From Algoriphagus marincola DSM 16067 (lineage in GTDB: Bacteria > Bacteroidota > Bacteroidia > Cytophagales > Cyclobacteriaceae), in NCBI RefSeq assembly GCF_000429405.1, contig NZ_KE386901.1, positions 11,001-64,330 of the forward strand: a stretch of 53,330 nt of DNA. The letters are read 5' to 3'. The notes below the pieces were generated by a model, which did no database searches, was not told where the DNA came from, and worked only from the letters and a program-made list of their open reading frames with translations. Within the stretch, counting starts at the first letter, position 1. The number at the start of each line of letters is the position of its first letter. Of this stretch, positions 44,934 to 53,330 are shown one piece after another. Made by a program: the position numbers and the translations under genes.

Positions 44934-46402
44934 TCACTTTGATATTGTAACAGTGCCCCGATAATAAATAGGAAATGGAGTTCCTCCTGTATATATAGGT
45001 GTATTCGGACCAATAAAACTAGTACCATAGATTAGCCCGCCAAGCAAAGTTGCTGGATTTCTAATCCAGTTTATAGGACTGCTCCAAGATTGCATCTCAA
45101 AATTAAACATTCCGGCTGGCTGACCTTTCAGCTCTGGAAAGTCGACACCAGAGTTTAGAGCAATTTTGGCTTGATTAGTACCATCAAGTAATTGAAGAGT
45201 AATAGTACCGTGAACTAAAGCATCGTTAGCATTTGAAAAATGTTTGGTGTCGAGCCGTATTGTAGCTAATCCCCGCTCATTGAAATCTGCCATAGAGACA
45301 CCACTCAGATCCAGAGCTCCTAAATCAACCTCCAACGGATTTCCACCACCAAACATATACCAGACCCTAGCTTGATAGAAGGTAAGGTTTCTCCCTTCCC
45401 CATTTGATTGCCTTTTTTCCTCCTGAATAAAAGGCTGATTATCCACTACAGCCCGAGCACCACTTTCCTGAGACTCTGCTATCACCGTTGTAGATGCACT
45501 GCTACCCTTATCGGTATCACTTTTATTACCTTGATAAACTCCACTATAGCTTATCGAGCCCGTAGAATTTCTGGAATCCTGAGTTGAATATCCATCAGAA
45601 TACTCAAACATCCCTGTAGGATCAGTGTATTTCATTGGGTTGTTAAATCCATAGCGATATGGGGTCCAGTCAGGCGCTAGTTCCGCCAACGGATCCACCA
45701 CAAACCACCGACCGATCGCCGGGTCGTACATCCTAGCACCATAGTCAAATAAGTTCACTCCCAAGTGGCCGTTTGCCTCTTTTCCGTTATAAAGATAGGG
45801 GTTTACTTTAATTCCTCCATACTGATACCCCAATCCTGACAATTCCACACCCCAAGGATTCCCGATATCGCTTCGCTCATCGGGGCAGGCTCCATGCGTC
45901 TCCTGCACGATCAACGGACCGGTACTCATGATCCGGAACTGGTCAAACCAGACGTTTTCACTCGTCTCATTTACGAGGAAGGTTTCGATGTATCCATCCT
46001 TTTTGATGGCCAGCTTTTGGATCAGTTCCTCGTGCTTGTTCCTTGCCTTCTTGGAAAGAACAACCTTACCTAGTTCATATAAAACGGAATCCGAGTCATA
46101 CAAAGCATAACCCATATACGCCTCAGGAGCTGGCTTTTGCTGAAGTTCGGTAATCACTAAAGCAATTACGTTTGATATTGCGATTTCATTGGGGGAAGCA
46201 GCCAGATTTTGTCCGTATTCACCAAGTGTACGGATGATTTTCTGATCCAGTCCTGTTCGTGCAAAAGACGCTGGACTGAGCCGGATCTTCTTGGGATCCA
46301 CGTATTTTCCAAATACCCCAAGCTCAATACTGTCTCCTGTACTTCCTGAGATCGGGAAGGGCCTAGTATCCTTCCTCTATCCGCATTTAGCCAGGCGGTT
46401 GG
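44934..46402 (-). pseudogene. Rhs cassette C: truncated, frameshifted Rhs core with tip
   Basis: Rhs similarity begins abruptly at about 46402 ([19 protein letters not shown]). Just downstream four bases (AGGT) are missing relative to cassette B, shifting the frame; the frame that continues to the stop opens at about 46301 ([17 protein letters not shown]). It runs through the core with a type-1 palindromic insertion kept in frame (45859-45892, giving [12 protein letters not shown]) to [11 protein letters not shown]. The tip (about residues 250-455) contains [14 protein letters not shown] and [14 protein letters not shown]. It is unrecognised. It is likely silent unless recombined. Confidence 0.78.
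45859..45892. repeat. Short palindromic insertion, type 1, in cassette C
   Basis: The segment CCCGATATCGCTTCGCTCATCGGG is placed within the codons of THYDPWG; the Rhs gene keeps its frame and gains about ten residues ([10 protein letters not shown]). It is homologous to the frameshifting copy at 41309-41340 and lies at the same TAYGATCC target. Confidence 0.7.
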
Positions 46403-46417
46403 CTAAAGTCTTCGTAG

Positions 46418-46545
46418 TCATAAATCAAGATCATGAATGTGATAAAAATTATATCCATCCTCTTTCTTAAACCAAAATACCACCTTGAGTTCAAAAAATG
46501 AATGCCAAAACCAAAAACAAACTCTAGATTTTATTATTACCTACA
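46418..46545 (-). pseudogene. Possible remnant of an immunity-type gene
   Basis: A 42-codon frame without start ends HIHDLDL-stop and contains ELKVVFWFKKEDGYNFYH. It looks like the end of a real small protein but has no preserved upstream part. It sits directly before the truncated start of cassette C, where debris of an earlier cassette would be expected. Confidence 0.25.
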
Positions 46546-46603
46546 ATAAAAATCAAGGACAGTCATGCCTCCTAAAAAAGCCCTACATTTTTCCAAGGAC
46601 CTT

Positions 46604-46951
46604 CTATTCAAATTGTTTTAACGTATTTGGGATACCAATTAAAGGAGAAAAGTCTGTCTTCCAAATATCTAATTCAAACAGCCTGCCTGCATCATCTATA
46701 TTTAAAGAAGCAATCACTTCTGTTCCATCTTCATCAGAAAATTGACATTCACTGACTTGTTTTCCCATTAAACGGTCGTCATCAACTGACACTCCTTCAG
46801 GTAACAATAACAAGCTTCCCATACCTTCATCATTTAAAGGTTTAACCAATAGATTAGCATTCCAATTGGATGGGAATTTTACTGTGGCTTTTTGAATTAA
46901 AAATTCAAGAAGCCTCCTTTCATCCTGTGACGGTTCTCTACTTGACTCCAT
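46604..46951 (-). CDS. DUF6984-like immunity protein of cassette D
   Basis: A 115-aa soluble protein starting at ATG 46951 (MESSREPSQDERRLLEFLI). The pattern LLEFLIQKA, VKPLNDEGMGSLLLLPEG, QFSDEDGTEVIASLNIDD and FELDIWKTDFSPLIGIP corresponds to the DUF6984 family, which I know as small proteins often placed after toxins. The start lies inside the end of the toxin frame (toxin stop at 46938-46940). The cytoplasmic location fits an intracellular toxin target such as RNA. Confidence 0.7.
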   Translation of the reverse strand: MESSREPSQDERRLLEFLIQKATVKFPSNWNANLLVKPLNDEGMGSLLLLPEGVSVDDDRLMGKQVSECQFSDEDGTEVIASLNIDDAGRLFELDIWKTDFSPLIGIPNTLKQFE

Positions 46952-47695
46952 GTATTCTACCAATATTTATCGTTCCATCTTTGAGTTTAAAAGCTGTATA
47001 TTGAATTCGTTTTCCTGCGACCTCAATTACTTGATTAAAGGGCTTACCTGCAACTATTTTAGATGATACTCCTCTGAAATGAGTTTCTACGGCTGATTTT
47101 ACAACTGCCCTATCTAACCCAAGGCATCTGTATGTCTAAATGCATGACTAACTTGATTTGGCCCTTTACCAAATTGAACTGTAAGCTTTCTACCCGTATT
47201 AGCAGCAATTCCACCTGAAAATCGGGCTTGATAAGCACTTCTTACATATTTCGTTAATTGAAACAACGGTGGAACAGGAAATGCAATTACTTCGGGATAA
47301 ACTGGATTTGCTGCCCCTCTTGACATTGGTCTTCCCATGGCATTCAAGACCTCACTGCCACTACCACATCCTCCCCAATAGCCATTTATCCGAATGCCAT
47401 TGGAACTATTTCCATCTAATCTTTCAGCTGTTACAACAACTTCCGGCAATTCTGCACACCTTTCACACTCTTCAACAGATTTTGCCTCACTCTTTTCTCT
47501 TTCATTCCCATTCCCTTTATCAAGATAAGCAAGGTAATCTTCGGCTACCATCCCATCCGGATCGATAAATCGCATCGGATTGTTAAAGGCATAGTTGTAT
47601 GGGGAATGTCGTCGCATCTGCTCCGCCAACGGATCCACCACAAACCACCTGCCAATCGCAGGATCGTACATCCTTGCCCTGCGGTCATAATTTAC
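46938..47695 (-). pseudogene. Rhs cassette D: minimal Rhs core and frameshifted tip
   Basis: Rhs similarity starts right at [18 protein letters not shown], exactly where the previous immunity gene ends (47692), so the two are fused at the Rhs [10 protein letters not shown] motif. The frame runs through [16 protein letters not shown] into a linker ([11 protein letters not shown]) and a tip, [18 protein letters not shown], then stops at 47114. A one-base shift near 47120 restores the tip ([18 protein letters not shown] ... YTAFKLKDGTINIGRIHG) to a stop at 46938. The restored end resembles small RNase-type (BECR-fold) toxin tips; that is inference. As it stands the tip is broken. Confidence 0.75.
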
Positions 47696-48138
47696 TCAAA
47701 CAACTTCCTTATTTTGCCTTCAAGGGATTCATTTCGCGGTTCGTTGGATATTTTACCTACATTTTCTTTAAATATTCTTTCACGATTGAAATGCCCTACA
47801 ATAAATACAACAATAAATGAAAAAATAATGTAGGCAACAATTAAAAAGCCTCGTTTATTATCTTTTTTGAAGCAATAATTCAAAAACGTCCTTTCTCTGA
47901 CAAAAAAATAATGATTGATACACCCAACAGTAACCATAAACAAAACCATAATTAATTTATTTGTAACTATCGGTAACAAGCCAAAATAATTCAAAAGAAA
48001 ATATATTGTAATTAAATTGAAACACAATATTGTCGTACTTACAGCAGTAGCACTAAACAGAGCTTGTGAATCAGTTTCTTTATTCTTGTCTTTATACAGC
48101 CTGTATATTCTGAATAAAAGGTAATAATATGCCTTCAT
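47692..48138 (-). CDS. Membrane protein, candidate immunity protein of cassette E
   Basis: A 148-aa protein with about four membrane helices (for example [56 protein letters not shown]) and a charged C-terminus. It starts nine bases after the stop of the cassette E tip. The family is unknown. A multi-helix immunity protein would fit a membrane-acting toxin, which the Gly-rich tip of cassette E may be. Confidence 0.7.
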   Translation of the reverse strand: MKAYYYLLFRIYRLYKDKNKETDSQALFSATAVSTTILCFNLITIYFLLNYFGLLPIVTNKLIMVLFMVTVGCINHYFFVRERTFLNYCFKKDNKRGFLIVAYIIFSFIVVFIVGHFNRERIFKENVGKISNEPRNESLEGKIRKLFE

Positions 48139-48147
48139 CTCTTAAAA

Positions 48148-48972
48148 TTAACGCTCTCCTGGTTTTTCAAACAATGTATTGCCTGTTGAATATTCATATA
48201 AGAATTTTCCTCCAAAATAAATCAAGCTGACTGGTGTTCCCCAACCGGTAAATCCAATACCTCCCATAATTAAATCAATCGAAGCTTCAGTACCTGAAAT
48301 TTGGCCAGTACCATATTGCAATAGTGTTACCCCCATTCCTAAACCACCCACAACTTTTCCTGCGACAGCATATTTAGAAGCCGCATTGGCTGCCGCTCCT
48401 TGGCTGTTGCTTAAACCTTGTACGCCTCTAACATATTTTCCGTTTTCTCTCTGTTTTAAGAGGTCTGTAGTTCTAATATTGCCTTTTGCATCAACCCAAT
48501 ATTTGCTGTTGCTTATGGTTTTTTCTAACCCATAATAAGCTATTCCTCCTGCTGTTAATGCATTTCCGAGACGGCCCCAATCGTAACTTTCTCCACTCTG
48601 ACCAATACCTCCCATATCCCCAAATCCTCCTGCTCCAAATAAATTGGGCGCTCCTCCAAAATGGCTTCTACCAGTTACTCTCCCTGTTTCCTTGACATAA
48701 CTTTCAGTATAGCCCCCAAACACAGATCCTTTTTCTCCCCACTGAAATGTCACTACGTCGGTAACGACTGTACTAGATTCATATGATCCTGAAAAGGATA
48801 TCGACCCTGTTGAATTTCTGGAATCTTGTGTCGAATATCCATCCGAATACTCAAACATCCCCGTCGGATCAGTGTATTTCATCGGAGTTATAATACAGCA
48901 GCAAATTACAAATTTGTCAGAATATATAGGCGTAGTTTTTCCCATCAATTGTCGCAGACTGCGCCTAGTCAA
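48148..48972 (-). CDS. Rhs cassette E: orphan tip with short Rhs linker
   Basis: Recognisable Rhs sequence starts only at [17 protein letters not shown] (about 48890); the codons before it (from a TTG at 48972) are unrelated. The linker up to GRSHFGGAPNLFGAGGFG is nearly identical to cassette A. The tip is Gly-rich with hydrophobic segments (VAGKVVGGLGMGVTLLQYGT, IDLIMGGIGFTGWGTPVSLI) and ends LFEKPGER. It may act on membranes; this is inferred from composition and the membrane-protein partner downstream. No Rhs N-terminus is present, so it is a silent or donor cassette. Confidence 0.72.
   Translation of the reverse strand: MTRRSLRQLMGKTTPIYSDKFVICCCIITPMKYTDPTGMFEYSDGYSTQDSRNSTGSISFSGSYESSTVVTDVVTFQWGEKGSVFGGYTESYVKETGRVTGRSHFGGAPNLFGAGGFGDMGGIGQSGESYDWGRLGNALTAGGIAYYGLEKTISNSKYWVDAKGNIRTTDLLKQRENGKYVRGVQGLSNSQGAAANAASKYAVAGKVVGGLGMGVTLLQYGTGQISGTEASIDLIMGGIGFTGWGTPVSLIYFGGKFLYEYSTGNTLFEKPGER
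48634..48884 (-). repeat. Rhs linker block nearly identical to 40974-41221
   Basis: The cassette E copy of the block described for cassette A; it has GGA where the cassette A copy has the TGA stop. Confidence 0.85.
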
Positions 48973-49019
48973 CCTCTATTTTCAAATTCATCCAACAACT
49001 ACTCTCAGTCAGGGACAAT

Positions 49020-49484
49020 CTATATTTCAGCTTCTAGTAAGCTCTTTAATTTATTTTCAGCGTCTTTACTAACTAAATTAAATGGGATAATGATTATAAT
49101 ATAGCTCATTATTATCATGACCATAGGCATAATCTTCAACCAGGCAGCAATTGGTTCAAACATTATTAATAAGAAGATAAATAAAAGAGCAAATATGAAA
49201 ATTAAATAAAAAATTAATACAGACTCTGAAAGAGAAAATCGAAGTTTCAATTTCGTATTTTTTTCAATTTGACTATATTTACCAACGACTTTTACCAACG
49301 TCATATTTGAATAAATACTATTTTTGTAGGCAACAAAGCCATTCTTTTCTAAATAACCGTAAAATTTATTTGAAAATAATCTGCTCCCGGTAGACTGGTT
49401 TACTAGTTTAGTTAATCTTAATTCAATATCCATATAAGAAAGCTTTGAATTATAATACTTAGAATATTTAGGAAATATTACCAT
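49020..49484 (-). CDS. Membrane protein, candidate immunity protein of cassette F
   Basis: A 154-aa protein: a soluble N-terminal part (1-85), two membrane helices (about 88-112, [20 protein letters not shown], and 118-138, [18 protein letters not shown]) and a short charged end. Its ATG (49484) lies inside the last codons of the tip (TCATGG), a seven-base overlap. The family is unknown. Confidence 0.7.
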   Translation of the reverse strand: MVIFPKYSKYYNSKLSYMDIELRLTKLVNQSTGSRLFSNKFYGYLEKNGFVAYKNSIYSNMTLVKVVGKYSQIEKNTKLKLRFSLSESVLIFYLIFIFALLFIFLLIMFEPIAAWLKIMPMVMIIMSYIIIIIPFNLVSKDAENKLKSLLEAEI

Positions 49485-50984
49485 GAGTACAATTTATTAG
49501 ATCTAATGTTTTGATAAGAACCGCTATATCTTAGTGGTAAAACACTAAAAGAAAATCCAGCTGAATACCAGTGATTTGTTAATGAAGTGCCACGCGTAAA
49601 ATTAAGACTACTTATTCCTACTGATATTTGAGAAGCATTTCCCTGCAAATCACCTATTGTAAGATTATGGCCATTGAATCGCCTAATATCGGAATATCCT
49701 ATATGCAAATTTACTCCAAAGGAAAGATCATATCCATAAACTCTCCCATGTTCAAATGTAAGTAATCCACCATTCTCAACACCGGAAATTTCACTTGCAG
49801 AGAATCCTATTCCATAACCAAAATCATGAAAGGCAAATGCAACAGAAAAATCAATTCCTACATAAACTGGAATAAAATTGAGAGGATCTGGATATCTTTT
49901 TGGGCCATTAAACCCAATACTTCCATAAGTACTATACGCAAGACTTTGAGAATACCACCTATCTGCTGCCCTCCCTAGGACACCGGGAAACGATCTCGGA
50001 GCAGTAACAGTAAACTCCTCAAGGTTAATATTGATACATTCAGGACAATTATCCTTTTTACCTCCTTGAGTCGCTGATCCCCCTGCATCGGTAATGCCTC
50101 CTGCTCCTTTAGCTTTCTTTTCATCATCCTGCTTTCTACCATCAGTACCATGGATATTCCCATTTTCATCTACATCCACATATCCATCATAGGTCATTCC
50201 CCCATTCGGTTCGATGGGTGCCATCCCATCCGGATCGATAAATCTCAATGGATTGTTGAAGGCATAATTGAATGGGGAATGTCTTCGCATCTGCTCCGCC
50301 AAAGGATCCACCACAAACCACCTACCAATCGCCGGATCATACATCCTCGCCCCGTAGTCAAATAAGTTCACTCCCAAGTGGCCGTTTGCCTCTTTTCCGT
50401 TGTATAAATACGGATTAATTTTGATTCCACCATACTGATACCCCAATCCTGACAATTCCACACCCCAAGGATCGTAGTGCGTTTCTTGCACGATGAGAGG
50501 ACCGGTGCTTTGGATGCGGAATTGATCGAACCACACATTCTCACTGGTTTCGTTGACAAGAAATGTTTCAATATATCCGTCTTTGGGAATTGCAATTTTC
50601 TTTATCAATTCCTCGTGCTTGTTTCGTGCTTTCTTACTCAGGACGATTTTACCTTGTTCGTATAACACCGAATCCGCATCATACAAGGCATAGCCCATGT
50701 ACGCCTCTGGAGCGGGCTTTTGTTGGAGTTCGGTAATCACTAAAGCAATTACGTTTGCGATAGCTATTTCATTGGGAGCAGCAGCCAGATTTTGTCCGTA
50801 TTCACCAAGTGTACGGATGATTTTCTGATCCAGTCCTGTTCGTGCAAAAGACGCTGGACTGAGTCGGATTTTCTTGGGATCCACGTATTTTCCAAATACC
50901 CAAGCTCCACACTGTCACCTTCCTGTACTTCCTGAGATCGGGAAGGGCCTAAGATTCTTCCCTTGTCTGCATTTAGCCAAAAAA
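49478..50984 (-). pseudogene. Rhs cassette F: truncated Rhs core with one-base frameshift and tip
   Basis: Rhs similarity starts at about 50984 ([19 protein letters not shown]). At about 50897 GGGG is reduced to GGG relative to cassette B, shifting the frame; the long frame then opens at a GTG (50884, [10 protein letters not shown]). The core is complete to [14 protein letters not shown]. The tip (about residues 225-468) has an Asp/Lys-rich linker with [18 protein letters not shown] and an aromatic, Gly-rich beta domain ([38 protein letters not shown]). The tip is unrecognised. Confidence 0.78.
50472..50611 (-). repeat. 140-bp block identical to 43079-43218
   Basis: The cassette F copy of the identical Rhs-core tract shared with cassette B. 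Confidence 0.85.
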
Positions 50985-51043
50985 GAGAAAATTACAATTT
51001 TGAATTTTAGGAAAGAGTATTTGCAAATTACGCCTAGTCCTAA

Positions 51044-51376
51044 CCATATTTCTTCTACACTCAGAGGGAGGAAAAAGGCCTCTCACAACAGAAGCTGGCC
51101 AATGAATTAAGCACCTCTCATTCTGTAATTGTCCGCTATGAACGGGATGAGATGACCCCTTCCATTGAAGTGGCCAAAAAGATGGCTTCTTTACTGGATA
51201 CTACTGTCGGATACCTTCTTGGTGAGACTGAACAAACCAATCTTCTTAAAGACCCTTCCATGCTGCAAAGGTTAAATCAAATAAGTAGCTTATCTGATAA
51301 TGACAAACATTGTATCCTTTATACTATTGATGGACTGTTACAAAATGTAAGAACTAAACAGGCTTTTGCTAAATGA
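51044..51376 (+). pseudogene. XRE-type helix-turn-helix regulator lacking its N-terminus
   Basis: The plus-strand frame opens after a TAA at 51041 and reads REEKGLSQQKLANELSTSHS, then VIVRYERDEMTPSIEVAKKM and LDTTVGYLLGETEQ, a Cro/C1-type DNA-binding domain with the usual C-terminal linker. The first ATG in frame is at 51152, after the recognition helix, so no functional start remains; two stops precede the domain. The break coincides with the truncated start of Rhs cassette F. It is probably a repressor gene cut by the recombination that placed the cassette. Confidence 0.72.
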
Positions 51377-51378
51377 AA

Positions 51379-51404
51379 AAAGCCCCTGATTAATCAGAGG
51401 CTTT
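51379..51404. terminator. Bidirectional terminator between convergent genes
   Basis: AAAGCC-CTGAT-TA-ATCAG-GGCTTT forms a long hairpin with one mismatch pair, flanked by A runs on the left and T-rich sequence on the right. It separates the plus-strand XRE relic from the minus-strand lipoprotein gene and can serve both. Confidence 0.75.
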
Positions 51405-51409
51405 GTGCT

Positions 51410-51832
51410 TTATTTCAAATAGCATAACCCTTTCAGGTCGTCTGTATAGTACAAGTCATTTATGCCCTTTTTAGGCTCAATACAAATCTCAGTATCTTCA
51501 TCATATGAATAACATTCAACATCGAGGTAGTTAACAGGCTTGAGCTTAACACCATTAATTTCAGGAGTATTATCTCTTCTTGACTTAAGCTCAAGGTCAT
51601 AATATTTTCCTACTACTATTTTTTTACAATCATCATTTATTGTATTCGGTTTGCCTACAACTATTTTGTAAAGACTATCCTGTTTCTCTGCATATATAAT
51701 ATACCAAGAGTTTTTAGTCTTTATTTTTTTTATGCGGTACTTTGAATCGATATTTCCGTCCTGAGTGAACCCTTTTGAACTTGAACAAGAAAAAATCATA
51801 AACAGCAAATATGTATAAACAAGTAGTTTCAT
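51410..51832 (-). CDS. Lipoprotein, candidate immunity protein of cassette G
   Basis: A 140-aa protein with a lipoprotein signal peptide (MKLLVYTYLLFMIFSCSSS), then a small beta-type domain with several Cys and Asp. It begins one base after the stop of the Rhs tip. The family is unknown; position and export signal support an immunity role in the periplasm. Confidence 0.7.
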   Translation of the reverse strand: MKLLVYTYLLFMIFSCSSSKGFTQDGNIDSKYRIKKIKTKNSWYIIYAEKQDSLYKIVVGKPNTINDDCKKIVVGKYYDLELKSRRDNTPEINGVKLKPVNYLDVECYSYDEDTEICIEPKKGINDLYYTDDLKGLCYLK

Positions 51833-51833
51833 A

Positions 51834-53330
51834 TTACTTTAATTCCTGAATTACAACCTTACTGCCTTTTTTATCCTTAACGTACCAATCTGCACCCTTT
51901 ACCCCAGACGGATAACCACCTCCCGGCAACATCTGCATTTCTTTTCCAGAAGCATTATATATTCTTTCGAAAACCTGCCCTGATTGTCTGGTTGCTTTAC
52001 TATGTGCTCTTGGGTATACTGAACCTGCCTGATTCGCTGCTGGGGATGATACCCCCTTCTTTTGTGAGATTAATGCACCTTGATAAGCCTCTGTAACTTC
52101 GTGTAACATATCAGCCCCTGGCTTACCGTGAGCAGTACTCATTTTCCCTAAAACATTTGGATTCACTTCTTGCTCGGCAACAACTGTATTACCTCCTTCT
52201 CCTGTTGTTACTGTATTACCAGAAAAAGCACCTCCAATATACAAATCACCCGATTGGGTTGTTGTAGTATTCTCTGCATTCACATTTACAACAATTGAGC
52301 TATTGTCTATTGCATTTGCAAGCTGTTGAGCATCTTTAGAAAGTTTACCATCACCACTTTGGGTATAAGTAACTTTACCGTTTGCATCCATTGATAGGTT
52401 AAGTTGTCCTTGTACTGAGGCTTGCAATTCATTAAATGCTGCTTGACTTTCCGAACCTTTAATAATTACATCCCAAGGCGCACGACCATCAGGGTCTATG
52501 TACCTAATAGGATTGTTCATAGTGAAGTTGTACGGACTCCAAGATGGAAACTGTTCTGCCAACGGGTCAACATGAAGCCACCTTCCAATAGCAGGATCAT
52601 ACATTCTAGCCCCATAATCGTATAGCTGTGTTTCTGGCTGGATTTCTTTGCCGTTGTACAGATACCTATTCGTATGATTATTATAGCTATAATCCAATCC
52701 TGCGATGGTCATACCAAAGGGATAGTAGGCATTTTCCTGGACGATGATCGGACTTGTACTTTGCACTTTTAGATTATCAAAAAAGATATTCTGAGCTGTT
52801 TCGTTGACCACAAAGGTTTCAAGATATCCATTCTTCTTGACCTTGAGTGTCTGTCGTAGTTGCTCATGCTCATTGGCGGCGGCATTGCTGACCAAGACCT
52901 TGCCCCGATCATATAGCACACTGTCCTGATCATATAGCGCATACATCAGGTAACTTTCTGGGGTCTTTTTGCATTCAATCTCTGCCAATAGCAATCGGGT
53001 AAATTCATAGATCAAAAAGGGATTGATCTCAGGAGAAAAGTTAAGGTTTTGTACCCCTTCCAGCAAGCGGTCTTTCCATAATTTTTCCGAACCGCTTCTA
53101 ACCAAGGCCGATGGATGCAACAATCCTTTCGGCTTTCTGTCAAATATCACATCCACTTCAAGCGTCAGACTATCTCCTTCCTGTACTTCCTGGGACCTCG
53201 ATGGGCCCAACAGTCTACCTCTATCTGCATTCAGCCAGGCTACTTGATTCCCCCCGGGGGTATTATTATGGCGGTGGTCCAAAATCCTTGTTTCAGGAAG
53301 CTGGTCAAAAAGCTGTTCTTCCTCCTGAGC
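51834..53330 (-). CDS. Rhs protein C-terminal part with toxin-like tip (cassette G, runs off the right edge)
   Basis: The frame is open to the right edge ([19 protein letters not shown]), so the TTG at 53282 is not its start. The core has [78 protein letters not shown] and [14 protein letters not shown]. It diverges from the other cassettes in the middle ([17 protein letters not shown]). The tip (last 215 residues) contains [21 protein letters not shown], an HEVTE that could bind zinc in a peptidase-like fold, and the end [19 protein letters not shown]. It is the only cassette with unbroken core sequence to the window edge and is likely the expressed one. Confidence 0.85.
   Translation of the reverse strand, partial: AQEEEQLFDQLPETRILDHRHNNTPGGNQVAWLNADRGRLLGPSRSQEVQEGDSLTLEVDVIFDRKPKGLLHPSALVRSGSEKLWKDRLLEGVQNLNFSPEINPFLIYEFTRLLLAEIECKKTPESYLMYALYDQDSVLYDRGKVLVSNAAANEHEQLRQTLKVKKNGYLETFVVNETAQNIFFDNLKVQSTSPIIVQENAYYPFGMTIAGLDYSYNNHTNRYLYNGKEIQPETQLYDYGARMYDPAIGRWLHVDPLAEQFPSWSPYNFTMNNPIRYIDPDGRAPWDVIIKGSESQAAFNELQASVQGQLNLSMDANGKVTYTQSGDGKLSKDAQQLANAIDNSSIVVNVNAENTTTTQSGDLYIGGAFSGNTVTTGEGGNTVVAEQEVNPNVLGKMSTAHGKPGADMLHEVTEAYQGALISQKKGVSSPAANQAGSVYPRAHSKATRQSGQVFERIYNASGKEMQMLPGGGYPSGVKGADWYVKDKKGSKVVIQELK

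Noticed and set aside
43917..46301. Starts at 43917 (ATG), 46301 (GTG), 48972 (TTG) and 50884 (GTG) as true Rhs gene starts
   Set aside because: All but 48972 lie within recognisable Rhs core sequence that continues upstream, and 48972 lies in unrelated junction sequence. They are internal codons of truncated copies.

Overview
The window looks like a chromosomal segment of a Bacteroidota bacterium, most likely of the Cytophagales (Algoriphagus-like). The reasons are the AT-rich intergenic DNA, giant adhesins built of MBG/YDG/HYR/Calx-beta modules, lipoprotein-type immunity genes, Bacteroidota-type promoter candidates (TTTG-N19-TAnnTTTG-like), and an extracellular contractile injection system (eCIS) whose gene order and baseplate proteins are of the Bacteroidota type (AlgoCIS/MAC relatives). 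Almost every gene lies on the minus strand, so transcription runs from right to left.

Region 1 (1-8084): the 5' two-thousand codons of a giant secreted modular adhesin that continues past base 1, then a periplasmic-binding-protein-fold gene without signal peptide, and a phage tail-collar/Mdp-type protein with its own promoter candidate and terminator. Region 2 (8085-12656): a 1.27-kb gap holding a decayed copy of the 3' end of an eCIS effector gene, a strong terminator and a 3' tRNA fragment that looks like an attachment-site scar. A GAF/PAS sensor histidine kinase and an overlapping single-domain response regulator follow.

Region 3 (12657-39212): the eCIS. Read in transcription order it comprises an EndoU-type nuclease effector, an AAA+ ATPase, a convergent small membrane/coiled-coil gene on the plus strand, and then a tightly packed 24-kb structural operon. 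The operon runs DUF4255 tail terminator, unassigned 330-aa protein, sheath, two tube proteins, DUF5908, LysM hub, VgrG-like spike, PAAR tip, gp25, J-like baseplate wedge, fibre-like protein, second wedge and a 1,512-aa tape measure. It ends with a membrane-anchored GH18-like protein that has lost its catalytic residues and a DUF4157 (eCIS core) effector with an acidic repeat array. The structural set is complete for an eCIS: one sheath, two tubes, spike, wedge, ATPase and terminator.

Region 4 (39213-53330): a tandem array of seven Rhs C-terminal cassettes, each with a different toxin-like tip followed by a candidate immunity gene (lipoproteins, membrane proteins, a DUF6984 protein). Only the rightmost (51834 to beyond 53330) may be attached to a full Rhs gene. 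The others are 5'-truncated, several carry a nonsense codon or frameshift, and one is riddled with short palindromic insertions. The array reads as a bank of old and silent tips that can recombine with one another through nearly identical Rhs-core blocks.
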